This document shows positions 8,686 to 17,002 of a stretch of 64,000 nt of DNA, piece by piece (within the stretch, counting starts at the first letter, position 1; every line of letters begins with the position of its first letter). A model generated the notes under the pieces. It worked only from the letters and a program-made list of their open reading frames with translations. It had not been told where the DNA came from and ran no database searches. A program made the position numbers and the translations under genes. Source of the DNA: Hyphomicrobiales bacterium (lineage in GTDB: Bacteria; Pseudomonadota; Alphaproteobacteria; Rhizobiales; Rhizobiaceae); contig UBZT01000002.1 of NCBI GenBank assembly GCA_900470155.1, forward strand, positions 202,897 through 266,896, written 5' to 3'.

Positions 8686-9014
8686 AAAACACCCCGAATC
8701 CCTTGGGGCATCTTTTACGCCTCGATCGTGAGGAAATCGTTGGCTCGAATGGTTTATGATTTCCTGCTGTTGGATGCGACAGCGCCCGCCCATTTCAACA
8801 GGATCAGAGGTCATACCGGCAGCTGCCGACCGCTCGGCATGTAACGTGCCACCCACCCGGTCCATGCTTCGCATCGTCCGGGCTGGCCTTCTTGCGGGAG
8901 ATCAAACCGTTGCGTTCTCTTGGAACATAGTAACGGTCAAAAGGGTTGATGCTGAGCTGAACGACACATTCGGCCACACTGCCGGCGCTATGCCGGCCAA
9001 CCGTGGAGACCAAG
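8686..9014. other. Divergent intergenic region
   Basis: The 329 bp between the TadG-like gene (minus) and the host-attachment gene (plus) must hold both promoters. No reading frame in it looks real. No clear operator symmetry was seen. Confidence 0.35.
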
Positions 9015-9419
9015 ATGCATCTTCCCCAGAACACCGTGATCGCTGTTGCCGACGGCGAAAAGCTTAGCCTGTTTCAGAATGAGGGTGACGCAGCCAACGT
9101 CAAGCTCAAGGCAATGTCCGAACCTGAGATGGACAGCTCAAAAATCGCATCCGGCGCCCGCCATTCCAGCAGCGCGGCCAACCCCGATGACAGTCAGCAG
9201 GAAGAAGATGGTTTCGGCAGGGGTGTCGCGGATATGCTGAACAAGCAGGTCCTGGACGGCAAGATAGCCAATCTGGTGATCATCGCAGCGCCGCGCACCT
9301 TGGGAGAGTTGCGCAAGGGCTACCACAAGGCTTTGTCCGAAGTGCTGCTCGGCGAACTCGACAAGGATCTGACCGGTCATTCGATCCAGGAAATTGAAAA
9401 GGCACTCGCCGCAGCCTGA
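9015..9419 (+). CDS. Host attachment protein (Host_attach / AtsE-like family)
   Basis: A 134-residue soluble protein. The start HLPQNTVIAVADGEKLSLFQN and the C-terminal IIAAPRTLGELRKGYHKAL...LLGELDKDLTGHSIQEIEKAL match the family that includes Agrobacterium AtsE, linked to attachment to plant surfaces and structurally related to peptide-release-factor-like domains. The ATG at 9015 was chosen over the in-frame GTG at 9003 because GTGGAGACCAAG places a ribosome site before it. It is monocistronic; a 10-bp-stem hairpin follows the stop. Confidence 0.75.
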   Translation: MHLPQNTVIAVADGEKLSLFQNEGDAANVKLKAMSEPEMDSSKIASGARHSSSAANPDDSQQEEDGFGRGVADMLNKQVLDGKIANLVIIAAPRTLGELRKGYHKALSEVLLGELDKDLTGHSIQEIEKALAAA

Positions 9420-9435
9420 CGCGAGCGAATACCAC

Positions 9436-9461
9436 CTTCCGCCGATCTCCTTCGGCGGAAG
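9436..9461 (+). terminator. Hairpin after the host-attachment gene
   Basis: A perfect 10-bp inverted repeat (CTTCCGCCGA / TCGGCGGAAG) with a 6-base loop, 16 bp after the stop codon. The following AATTTGCAT is only weakly T-rich, so efficiency is uncertain. Confidence 0.55.
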
Positions 9462-9484
9462 AATTTGCATATGTTGAAAACGCC

Positions 9485-9504
9485 CCGGGCCTGAGAATGC
9501 CCGG
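9485..9504 (-). terminator. Hairpin after the MFS exporter gene
   Basis: Inverted repeat CCGGGC / GCCCGG with an 8-base loop. Read on the minus strand it lies just past the MFS stop codon and is followed by GGCGTTTTC. It is a plausible weak intrinsic terminator for the exporter transcript. Confidence 0.45.
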
Positions 9505-9513
9505 TAGCGTAGA

Positions 9514-10722
9514 TCAGCTCCTAGGCTGCAGGATTGCCAGCACAACCGTCGATGCGGCGAGGATAGCAGTCAGCGTCAACGGTCCCGTCGCGCCATACGT
9601 ATCGACGATATAACCTCCGACAACCGCGCCAATCGTGATTGCCACTTGGAATGAGGTCACCATCAGGCTGCCAGCAGCCTCAAGCGCGTCGGGCGCGGCG
9701 CGGGACAGGTTGGTCGGAAGAACGACCGGGGCCATGCCGAAGGCGAAGCCCCACAACGCCGCGAAGCCGAAGGCAACACCGATGTGCACGCCCCAAAATA
9801 CCAAAGCAAGCGCCGCAACCGCCATCAAAGCGGCCGTGACGACGAGGGCGATGCGGATATTGGCGTCGGCCATGCGACCACCCGCAATGTTCCCGATCAC
9901 AGCGGCGATGCCAAATCCGAGCAGTGCAAGCGCAATCGGCCCCGTTGTAAGGAGCGTAACCTGTTCGAGGAAGGGGCGAACATAGACCGAACCCGCGAAA
10001 TGACCCGTCATCAGCAAGAGGATAGCCAGCATGCCAATCTGGATGCCACGTCGCCGTGTCAGCCGGAAAACGTCGCCAAGGCTGTTACTTGTGGTCGCAG
10101 GCAAGGTCGGCAGACTGAGCCACTGCAGCAACATGGCAAGTGCGGCCAGACCCGCTGTCATGGCCATGGCGGTGCGCCAGCCCAACCAATCGCTGATCAA
10201 TGCGCCCATCGACGGTGCGGCAATGGTGGCGAGCGAGACGCCAAGAGTGACGATCGCCATGCCGCGGCCCGTTGCATTGGCGCCAACCAGTCTTGCCACG
10301 ACGGCAACTGAAAGCGCCCAAAAGGCGCTGAGGGCGATGCCCAACCCCGCTCGACCTAACAATAGCAGCCAAAAATCGGTCGCAGTCGCCGCTAGAATGT
10401 TGGAGCCGACAGCCAATGCGCTCAGACCAACCAGCACCGTCTTGCGGTTCAACCGGCCAATTAGGACATTACTCAAGATAGCCGTCACGGCACCGACAGA
10501 CGCGGTGGCGGTCACGACCTGTCCGGCCATTCCCTCGCTGACGCCGAGATCGCGCGCCATTGGTGTCAACATGCCTGCCGGCATGAACTCCGCCGACACC
10601 AGAGCAAAGCTGGTGGCTGCCATTGAAAGGACTGCGAACCAAGTGGCCGAGCTCCACGCGGCTGGCGGAGCGGTATCGGGATCGTTTACTGCGTCTTCAA
10701 GCTGGAACGTCGTGTCTGCCAT
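9514..10722 (-). CDS. MFS transporter, DHA1-type exporter
   Basis: A 402-residue major-facilitator protein with about twelve hydrophobic segments. After a polar N-terminus comes SFALVSAEFMPAGMLTPMA, typical of the AraJ/NepI/YdhP group of drug, sugar or nucleoside exporters. The loop 2-3 motif is LIGRLNRKTVLVG. The ATG is preceded by TTGGAGATACCTCG. It lies 59 bp downstream of an AraC-type regulator gene on the same strand and is probably its target. The substrate cannot be deduced. Confidence 0.8.
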   Translation of the reverse strand: MADTTFQLEDAVNDPDTAPPAAWSSATWFAVLSMAATSFALVSAEFMPAGMLTPMARDLGVSEGMAGQVVTATASVGAVTAILSNVLIGRLNRKTVLVGLSALAVGSNILAATATDFWLLLLGRAGLGIALSAFWALSVAVVARLVGANATGRGMAIVTLGVSLATIAAPSMGALISDWLGWRTAMAMTAGLAALAMLLQWLSLPTLPATTSNSLGDVFRLTRRRGIQIGMLAILLLMTGHFAGSVYVRPFLEQVTLLTTGPIALALLGFGIAAVIGNIAGGRMADANIRIALVVTAALMAVAALALVFWGVHIGVAFGFAALWGFAFGMAPVVLPTNLSRAAPDALEAAGSLMVTSFQVAITIGAVVGGYIVDTYGATGPLTLTAILAASTVVLAILQPRS

Positions 10723-10781
10723 CGAGGTATCTCCAAGAGTTGGAGATCTTCATAGACGAGTTTTCTCGGATGTGATGTGTC

Positions 10782-11768
10782 TTAAAATCCGAAATCCATG
10801 TCTGTTCGTCCGGAAATTGTGCGGCGCACAACGCCCGGCGAAACACTTGTGATCCGCTTGAACGCGCGCGCGAAGGACGCCTCGGACTCATAGCCCAGCC
10901 GGCTAGCGACATCGGCAACCGACATGCCGCTTTGGCCCAACAACTCGCGGGCGTGCTGCATGCGCATGCGGGCAAGATAATGCACCGCGCCTTCTCCCAA
11001 CACTGCGCTGAAACGCTCCGCGAAAACCGAGCGGGATTGACCCGCCACGGCAGCGAGTCTTTCGAGCGTCCAGATATGGCCCGGATCTCGGTGCATGGCT
11101 GCCAGGGCGCGGCCGATATTGGGGTCACGGATCGCAGCGAGCCAACCGACCGTCGGGGCGCCGGTGCAGTTGACCCAGCAGCGGATCAGCCTCGCTGTGA
11201 GCAGGTCCGCCATTCGTGATAGGATTGTGGCGCTGCCCATCTGCGGATGAGTTGCCTCCACCGTCATCGCGGCCAGCAACGGGCCAATGATGGGGTCATT
11301 GCCGGCGACATCACAGCCCTTGATGATGGGCGGCATCAAAGCGATCAAAGGATCAAGGGCACAAACGCCCAACGCCATCGAGCCACAGAAAAGGGTGCTT
11401 GTTGCGCCAGTCCCTTCTCGCACTACTTCGCAAATGTTGGTCCCCAACTTGGTCACCTGACATTCGTTGAGGGAGTCGTCGACAACGTCTGGCGCACTGG
11501 CTAGTCGATGGGCGATGCCTTGCGGCAGCAGCACCAGATCGCCATCGCGCAATTCCTGCCAACCTAGAGCCGTCGTATGGATCCAACATGGACCTTGGCT
11601 GACAAAGTGAAAACGAAGCAGCTGTTGTTGCGGAAAAGCGATGCTCCATGGGTGATGGAGTTCGCAGCGGCTATAGTTAACGCCGCTCAAGCGGAAGTCT
11701 TGCAGGACTTCGCTAAGCGGATCCATTGGAATATGCGGCGTAGACGGCTGGGACGAACGGTCAGGCAT
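10782..11768 (-). CDS. AraC-family transcriptional regulator
   Basis: A 328-residue protein with an N-terminal cupin-like sensing domain (AraC-binding/cupin_6 type; SIAFPQQQLLRFHFVSQG... LVLLPQGIAHRL) and a C-terminal double helix-turn-helix (about 225-320; GQSGMSVADVASRLGYESEA then SFARAFKRITSVSPG). It precedes the MFS exporter gene on the same strand. Start taken at 11768 (AACAGGTAA before ATG); an internal Met at residue 15 (MDPLSEVL) is where many homologues begin. Confidence 0.85.
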   Translation of the reverse strand: MPDRSSQPSTPHIPMDPLSEVLQDFRLSGVNYSRCELHHPWSIAFPQQQLLRFHFVSQGPCWIHTTALGWQELRDGDLVLLPQGIAHRLASAPDVVDDSLNECQVTKLGTNICEVVREGTGATSTLFCGSMALGVCALDPLIALMPPIIKGCDVAGNDPIIGPLLAAMTVEATHPQMGSATILSRMADLLTARLIRCWVNCTGAPTVGWLAAIRDPNIGRALAAMHRDPGHIWTLERLAAVAGQSRSVFAERFSAVLGEGAVHYLARMRMQHARELLGQSGMSVADVASRLGYESEASFARAFKRITSVSPGVVRRTISGRTDMDFGF

Positions 11769-12171
11769 TTACCTGTTATAGATGCCAATTGTCCGAGAGG
11801 CAAATCGGAACATGCGCTCGTTGACACGTCATACCGATCGTTTCGAGCGCATAGGATGTGCTAGACGGCACGGAGGCTGACAACACAGCACGCCTTGTGG
11901 GCGCGCGTCTCCGTAGCCAGTTCATGGCCACATCTGTTTTTGAAGAGTTGATTGGCCTTGTTGGCGCAGGGCAAAGTCGGCAGATCATCTGCATGTCGGG
12001 ATCAACTCGCCATTGCAAGCTGGCCCCGTATTGCGTTCTGACGCCGGCATCGATCGAATGACCGCCGTCCTACATCGGGCCATTTTCCGAGTGCTTCTTG
12101 AAGCCGTATTTTGGCGCTGCAATGACGCACTGACAAGAGCTGCATTGGACATGGTTCTAAAGAACGAAAAC
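11769..12171. other. Intergenic region, no gene recognised
   Basis: About 400 bp between the AraC regulator and the terminator of the gamma-glutamyltransferase gene. Short open frames exist on both strands but none has a convincing ribosome site or recognisable sequence. It may be decayed coding DNA. Confidence 0.35.
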
Positions 12172-12206
12172 CATCCTTGTCGGAATATGCAATCCCGACA
12201 AGGATG
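12172..12206 (-). terminator. Intrinsic terminator of the gamma-glutamyltransferase gene
   Basis: A perfect 12-bp stem (CATCCTTGTCGG / CCGACAAGGATG) around an 11-base loop. On the minus strand it starts 14 bp after the ggt stop codon and is followed by GGTTTTCGTTC. Confidence 0.75.
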
Positions 12207-12220
12207 AACCGGATTGGCAC

Positions 12221-13978
12221 TCAATCGCCAACGGCAACTCCTTCGCGGCGAGGATCCGCGCTGCCTGCAAGGCCATCTGCTGTCAGCTCCACTGCGTGCA
12301 GACCGGAGGTCATTTCCGTCTCATTCACCTCATAGCCCAGCGACTTCAGCGGCTCTATGAAAGCCTCCGCCCGCGTGCCTGACTCAATGTCAAACTTGCC
12401 GAAGCGGTTGACAAGGTGCGGCTCTGCGACGATCCGCTCGACTGGCATGCCCCAGTCTATATATCCCAGGAGCGCTTGCACGACATAGCCAATGATCTGA
12501 CTGCCGCCGGGCGATCCGATTGCGAGCACCGGCTTTCCCTCCTTCATCACAATGGTTGGCGCCATGGACGAGCGTGGCCGCTTGCCCGGTTCGACCCGGT
12601 TCGCAATCGGCAATCCGTCGCTATGTGTCTTGAAAGAGAAGTCGGTGAGTTCATTGTTAAGAAGAAAGCCACCTGTCATGAGGCGCGAACCGAAACCGTT
12701 TTCGATTGTGGTGGTCATGGAGACGACATTGCCTTCTCCATCAACGATGACAAAATGGCTGGTGGATGGCAATTCCAGCGAAACATCCTTCCCGAAAAGG
12801 AGCGCATGATCCCAGGTCGGCTGGCCAGCTTTTACCTGATCATCAGAAAGCGCTTTGTACCCATCGAGCAGTCGTGCTCTTTCCCCAAGATAATCCTTAC
12901 TCAGCAGGCCCTTGACTGGTGCCGGTACGAAATCGGTATCGGCAAGATAACGTTCGCGGTCAGCAAAAGCGAGGCGCTCGGCGTCCCCAATCAGCCGCCA
13001 GCTTTGCACGTGGTCTGGACCGAGAGCCCTTATGTCGAAATTCTCAAGCATTCCGAGGATCTGCCCAACTGCCACAGCGCCGGACGAAGGCGGTCCCATG
13101 CCGCAAATGTCAAAACTGCGGTAGGCGAAACAGACCGGCTCACGCTCCTTGATCCGGTAACTGGATAGGTCAGTGAGCGACAATACGCCGGGATTACCTT
13201 CGGCGTCACGGACCGTCTTGACGATCGCTTCAGCGATCGGACCGGTGTAGAAGGCATCCGCGCCGGCTTCGGCTATTGCCCTGAGCGTCGTAGCATAGTC
13301 AGGGTTCTTCAACATCGCTCCTGTGGCGAGTGGTGAACCGTCTGGATTAAAGAAATAGGAGCGGGCTTCTTGATCGAGTTTCAGCTTGTCGCCTTCCCCC
13401 TTTACTAGATTTGAAAGCCGCGGAGAGACCTCGAATCCCTCGGCGGCAAGCTTTTCCGCCGGTGCGAAGAGCTGGGCCCAGGAAAGCTTGCCATAGCGCC
13501 TGTGTACTTCATCCATCAGACGAACGGTGCCGGGCGTGCCAACAGAGCGCCCCCCGACCACTGCATCCAAGAATTTCAGCGGCTGGCCGTCAGAATCGAG
13601 AAACAGCTTTGGCGTGGCCTCCATCGGTGCAGTTTCGCGACCGTCGAAAGTCATTATTTTTCCAGAGGCTGCATCAAAATAGACGAGAAATGCGCCACCA
13701 CCGAGACCGGAACTTTGGGGCTCCACGAGGCCCAGTACGGTTTGCACTGCCACAAGGGCGTCGATGGCATTGCCACCCTTAACGAGAATCTCTCGGCCGG
13801 CCTGCGCCGCGAGCGGATTGGCAGCCGCCACCATGAAACGCTTCGCTTCCACCCGTTTTGCCGAGGTGACACTCGTCGCCTTCTCTGGAGCAATAATGTC
13901 GGATGCCTGCTGCGACAGTGCCAATTGCGGACACGAAAAGGAAAATACGAAAGCAAGAGCCAATGAAACTGCGCGCAT
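12221..13978 (-). CDS. ggt: Gamma-glutamyltransferase precursor
   Basis: A 585-residue secreted enzyme with a signal peptide (MRAVSLALAFVFSFSC..., cut near LALSQQ). GGT hallmarks include AAANPLAAQAGREILVKGGN, SSGLGGGAF and FDGRETAP near the N-terminus, and PPSSGAVAVGQILGMLE in the middle. The autocleavage/nucleophile Thr is in STSHFVIVDGEGN (about residue 406), followed by LLNNELTDFS and GSPGGSQIIGYVVQ. The precursor self-cleaves before the Thr into large and small subunits in the periplasm and hydrolyses or transfers gamma-glutamyl groups of glutathione and related compounds. It is monocistronic with its own terminator. Confidence 0.92.
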   Translation of the reverse strand: MRAVSLALAFVFSFSCPQLALSQQASDIIAPEKATSVTSAKRVEAKRFMVAAANPLAAQAGREILVKGGNAIDALVAVQTVLGLVEPQSSGLGGGAFLVYFDAASGKIMTFDGRETAPMEATPKLFLDSDGQPLKFLDAVVGGRSVGTPGTVRLMDEVHRRYGKLSWAQLFAPAEKLAAEGFEVSPRLSNLVKGEGDKLKLDQEARSYFFNPDGSPLATGAMLKNPDYATTLRAIAEAGADAFYTGPIAEAIVKTVRDAEGNPGVLSLTDLSSYRIKEREPVCFAYRSFDICGMGPPSSGAVAVGQILGMLENFDIRALGPDHVQSWRLIGDAERLAFADRERYLADTDFVPAPVKGLLSKDYLGERARLLDGYKALSDDQVKAGQPTWDHALLFGKDVSLELPSTSHFVIVDGEGNVVSMTTTIENGFGSRLMTGGFLLNNELTDFSFKTHSDGLPIANRVEPGKRPRSSMAPTIVMKEGKPVLAIGSPGGSQIIGYVVQALLGYIDWGMPVERIVAEPHLVNRFGKFDIESGTRAEAFIEPLKSLGYEVNETEMTSGLHAVELTADGLAGSADPRREGVAVGD

Positions 13979-14158
13979 AACCGCCTCCCTTTTGTTATTC
14001 GATTGTGCCGAACAGGGGAGAAAAGAACAAGATACGCTACGGGCGCCGTGCTGGTGGCAATCTTACAATCATGCGCTATCTATCGCACCTGCCTCAGCCC
14101 CAGCAAAACCCCGTCGAGGAACGACCTTCATATAGTCGATCCAAAATTTGCATGTCTT

Positions 14159-14536
14159 TCAGCGTCTTAACCGTGTTGGGAGCGACCAACGGCCAAGTCG
14201 CGCAAACTTACCTGCGCAATCATCCTGAATGATCGCCGCCATTCTCGCTGCCAGCGCAAGGCATTCCCCGCGCCGCGTGTCTCTTCTGCGGCCAACGCAT
14301 TTGCTGGATGGCTCTTCGAGCATCTGCTCCCGGCTGCACTGTTCGCGCCGCACGTCTTTGCGCAGCAAGGGTCGCGATCGATCGCAGGTACAGATCTCGA
14401 ATTGGGCTGACGTTGGCACCTCTTCAGCCGCCGTCGCTGTTTCATCCACGATCGGCCTGTTCGGAACGCTTTGCTGCTGGGCCAAGCTGTGGCTCAAACG
14501 CGTCAGCAAATCCGCCGCAGTCGCTTTCGTGAGCAT
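14159..14536 (-). CDS. Hypothetical protein downstream of repC (doubtful)
   Basis: An open frame of 125 codons, 97 bp downstream of repC on the same strand. I do not recognise the product. It is polar, with several Cys and many Arg residues, and has no signal or membrane helix. The distal end overlaps one of the two parS sites. It could be a spurious frame in the partition region. Confidence 0.25.
   Translation of the reverse strand: MLTKATAADLLTRLSHSLAQQQSVPNRPIVDETATAAEEVPTSAQFEICTCDRSRPLLRKDVRREQCSREQMLEEPSSKCVGRRRDTRRGECLALAARMAAIIQDDCAGKFARLGRWSLPTRLRR
14175..14190. other. parS: Putative parS centromere site 1
   Basis: GTTGGGAGCGACCAAC exactly fits GTTNNNNGCNNNNAAC, the parS form described for repABC plasmids of Rhizobiales, where RepB (ParB) binds. 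It is identical to the site at 14616-14631. Location downstream of repC is one of the known arrangements (as in p42d). Confidence 0.8.
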
Positions 14537-14615
14537 TTCGTCATCGAAACGCTAACTGCCAAACCAATGCGAAACATCAAATCCAAAAACCGTATGTTTT
14601 CATATGTTTGCACTG

Positions 14616-14631
14616 GTTGGGAGCGACCAAC
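14616..14631. other. parS: Putative parS centromere site 2
   Basis: A second, identical 16-mer GTTGGGAGCGACCAAC, ending 2 bp before the repC stop codon. It matches the repABC parS consensus. Flanking bases are also partly shared with site 1 (GCAGG.AAG.TTGC on the minus strand), suggesting a duplication of the whole element. Confidence 0.82.
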
Positions 14632-14633
14632 AG

Positions 14634-15848
14634 CTAACCAGCCTGCAAACCTTCCTGCCCGTTCGCCTTGACTAGCGCCATGATCATCGGCCCGAGCGAA
14701 AACTCGCCGCGTGCCGCACGCTTTGTTAGGTCGCGAAGATATCCCCCGGCTGACGTGATCATGGTTGCACGTTCCAGGATACAGGCCACAGCTGAGGCCG
14801 CATTTTCCGGGCCCATGATTTCGCAGGCGTCCTGATAGGCCGATGGGCTGATGCCAAGCACTGAACGCACCACGACGGCCGCCTTCATCAAGCCGCGCCA
14901 GTTCTCAATCACGCCACCATCCCCGTAGTCCACGATCTGCGGGCAGGCTTTCAGCACTATGCCCAGCGGGAAGGCCTTCAGCAACTCGTTGCTCGGTTGA
15001 CGGATCAGGTTCGGCTTCTCGCCCTTCTCATCTCCTGAGCAAGGTTCAAGTTCAGTTATGGATTTGGTATTTGAATTCTGTCTGTGCTGCTCGATATGAG
15101 CATCATTGGTGCTCGTTGTTGCTGAAACATCCTGAATTTCCAACCGATTGATGACTTCCTCGCGAAGCATCTCCATTTCATCGAGAATTTCTGCCGTGCG
15201 CTCCAATACGGCAACGCGAGGAATGCGCCCAACCAGGGCGACATACATGTCCTCAATCTCTTGCCAGTCCCCTTCGGCTCCTTCCTCCATTGCAGCAGTA
15301 ATCAGCTTGCGGACGTCTCTGCGGCAGATCGTCAGGCTCTCTTTTACCTTCCTGAGTGCCGCTCTATCGGCCATGACCTGCTGTGCCAGGAGCGCCAACT
15401 CCTCCGAGCGCGCCAGAAGCGGTGACAGATCGAAGCCGTAGGCACATTCAATCTCTCCCTTGCCATCCTTCCTGGCGTAGCGCTTTCCGTTGGCGCTGTC
15501 CTTTCTTGCGATCAGACCGGCATCGACGAGCACCGCGAGATGGCGACGCAGCGTGGCGCCTGCCATTGAATGGGCCCGCAGGCAAAGCTGGGCATTCGAA
15601 GGGAATACGACCAACTGCGCGTCCTGCCGGAGCTCATTGTCCGGATGAAATGTCAGCAGCGCGTCGAGAACAGCCAGGCTGTTCGACTGGATGCCCAATA
15701 AGTCGATCGCGGCGGACGCGTCCCTAAAGACTTTCCACTTGTCGACAACCTTTCCGGGCTTGATATCGGCCGAGGCTGTCTGCCGCCGCACCAGCGCAAG
15801 CGTCATCGGCCGCCGCCCGAATGGCGTCGTTACACTTCCCGTATGCAT
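14634..15848 (-). CDS. repC: RepC replication initiator
   Basis: A 404-residue protein with the typical start (HTGSVTTPFGRRPMTLALVRRQ) and the N-terminal winged-helix core (DALLTFHPDNELRQDAQLVVFPSN, QLCLRAHSMAGATLRRHLA, GLIARKDSANGKRYARK). A variable linker (about residues 245-290) leads to a conserved C-terminal domain (FPLGIVLKACPQIVDYG to the end). RepC is the essential initiator that acts in cis on an origin inside its own gene. It is the last gene of the repABC operon, and its expression is normally restrained by the antisense RNA encoded between repB and repC. Confidence 0.95.
   Translation of the reverse strand: MHTGSVTTPFGRRPMTLALVRRQTASADIKPGKVVDKWKVFRDASAAIDLLGIQSNSLAVLDALLTFHPDNELRQDAQLVVFPSNAQLCLRAHSMAGATLRRHLAVLVDAGLIARKDSANGKRYARKDGKGEIECAYGFDLSPLLARSEELALLAQQVMADRAALRKVKESLTICRRDVRKLITAAMEEGAEGDWQEIEDMYVALVGRIPRVAVLERTAEILDEMEMLREEVINRLEIQDVSATTSTNDAHIEQHRQNSNTKSITELEPCSGDEKGEKPNLIRQPSNELLKAFPLGIVLKACPQIVDYGDGGVIENWRGLMKAAVVVRSVLGISPSAYQDACEIMGPENAASAVACILERATMITSAGGYLRDLTKRAARGEFSLGPMIMALVKANGQEGLQAG
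15040..15140. other. Probable replication origin region inside repC
   Basis: In studied repABC plasmids oriV lies within repC in an AT-rich stretch of the central linker. This segment is visibly AT-richer than the rest of the gene (TTATGGATTTGGTATTTGAA and neighbours). The exact borders are not visible. Confidence 0.45.
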
Positions 15849-15907
15849 CGTCTCTCACCTTTCAGCAGGCAAAAGAAAAACGCTCATCAAAACGATGCCA
15901 AAGACTC

Positions 15908-15936
15908 TTGACGATGATTCCAGGAAATGCGATTCT
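15908..15936 (+). promoter_or_regulatory. Promoter of the antisense counter-transcribed RNA
   Basis: A -35 box TTGACG (15908-15913), 17-bp spacer and -10 box GATTCT (15931-15936), pointing against the rep operon inside the repB-repC spacer. It lies directly upstream of a short transcript-sized segment ending in an intrinsic terminator. Confidence 0.65.
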
Positions 15937-15942
15937 GCGTTT

Positions 15943-15999
15943 GCTTAGGACACAGAATGGGCTTCCGGAACGGCGACGTTTTGGGGGCCCTTTCTTTTT
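15943..15999 (+). ncRNA. repABC antisense RNA (ctRNA, incompatibility RNA)
   Basis: A predicted 55-60 nt RNA transcribed opposite to repABC from the promoter at 15908-15936. It ends in a hairpin GGGCTTCC (15959-15966) / GGGGGCCC (15983-15990), which pairs over 8 bp with two G-U pairs, followed by TTTCTTTTT. Size, position between repB and repC, and terminator match the counter-transcribed RNAs that limit repC expression and determine incompatibility in this plasmid family. The start point is estimated from the promoter spacing. Confidence 0.78.
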
Positions 16000-16003
16000 G
16001 CGG

Positions 16004-17002
16004 TTACGCTTCCTTCTTTTTTAGCTGCGTGGCCTGATGCTCCTCGAAGAGACCAGGCAATTGATCAAGCACGAACGCCGCAAACTCCGGCGTCATCTTC
16101 TTGTCGATCGAAATCTCCAGTTTACCACGGCCCTCTTTCACAACGGCCAAGCGCACTCCTGTTGGCGTTGACAAAACGCCTGGCGCGCCGCGCTCAACAT
16201 GGCGTGGCTTGAGATGCGCAATCATCGCCTTGATACGCTCTGCCGACGGGAGGCTCTGGATCGCATCGGACATGGCGAATTTCGACCCCTCCAATGAAGT
16301 AGGGGCCTTCTCGAGCAACTCGGACAGTTGCTGCCAACTACCTCGGCCAACGCCCGGTGCCGGACCGATCGCATCGACCAGGTCGCTGGACAGAGATTCG
16401 ATCAGGTTAAGCATCCTCGACAGGTCAGCTTTGTCGAGCGACATCGCAGATATGATTGTCTCTCGCGAGAACCGCTCTTTCAACCGTGCTGCAAACCGCG
16501 CCTTCTCGATAAAGGTCAGGTCCTCGCGTTCATTGTTCTCCTGGCCCTGAGCGATGACGAGCTGTTCATCGCTCAGTTCGCGGACAATGGCCTTGGCCGG
16601 AAGACCCAGTTCGGCAACAGCGCGCAGGCGACGGTGGCCGAAAGCGACCTGATAGCGGCCTGGCGTCTCGGGGTGCGGACGAACCAGGATTGGGACCTGC
16701 TGGCCCTGTTCGCGAATGGAGGCGAGCAAACCGTCGATATCACCCGGCATTCGATCCTGGACGAACGAGGGATCGATCGCGGCCGTGTCCAGCTCAATAA
16801 TTACCTGGCCCTCAGCCAATTTCCGTTCGATCTCGTTGGCGCGACGGCTTCTTTCATTCAGATCGCCGATCGATTTGCTGACGGCCGCCATTGGCTTCGA
16901 CTTGGCCGCATCAAGGAGCGGCCGCACGAATGGTGGTGATGCAGACACCGGGGTGGTCTTTGCATCGCCGTGCAGTGAGGAGAGAAGGTTCTTGCGGCTC
17001 AT
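16004..17002 (-). CDS. repB: RepB partition protein (ParB family)
   Basis: A 332-residue protein starting MSRKNLLSSL. It shows the ParB/Spo0J nuclease-like N-domain (LLASIREQGQQVPILVRPHP, YQVAFGHRRLRAVAELG), box ENNEREDLTFIEKARFA, and a helix-turn-helix for parS binding (RETIISAMSLDKADLSRMLNL). The C-terminus mediates dimerisation. It binds parS, probably the two 16-mers downstream of repC, and works with RepA in segregation and autorepression. The start codon overlaps the repA stop (ATGA). Confidence 0.95.
   Translation of the reverse strand: MSRKNLLSSLHGDAKTTPVSASPPFVRPLLDAAKSKPMAAVSKSIGDLNERSRRANEIERKLAEGQVIIELDTAAIDPSFVQDRMPGDIDGLLASIREQGQQVPILVRPHPETPGRYQVAFGHRRLRAVAELGLPAKAIVRELSDEQLVIAQGQENNEREDLTFIEKARFAARLKERFSRETIISAMSLDKADLSRMLNLIESLSSDLVDAIGPAPGVGRGSWQQLSELLEKAPTSLEGSKFAMSDAIQSLPSAERIKAMIAHLKPRHVERGAPGVLSTPTGVRLAVVKEGRGKLEISIDKKMTPEFAAFVLDQLPGLFEEHQATQLKKKEA

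Noticed and set aside
11769..12171. Small genes in the AraC-ggt interval
   Set aside because: Several frames of 60-80 codons exist on both strands but lack ribosome sites and coherent protein sequence.
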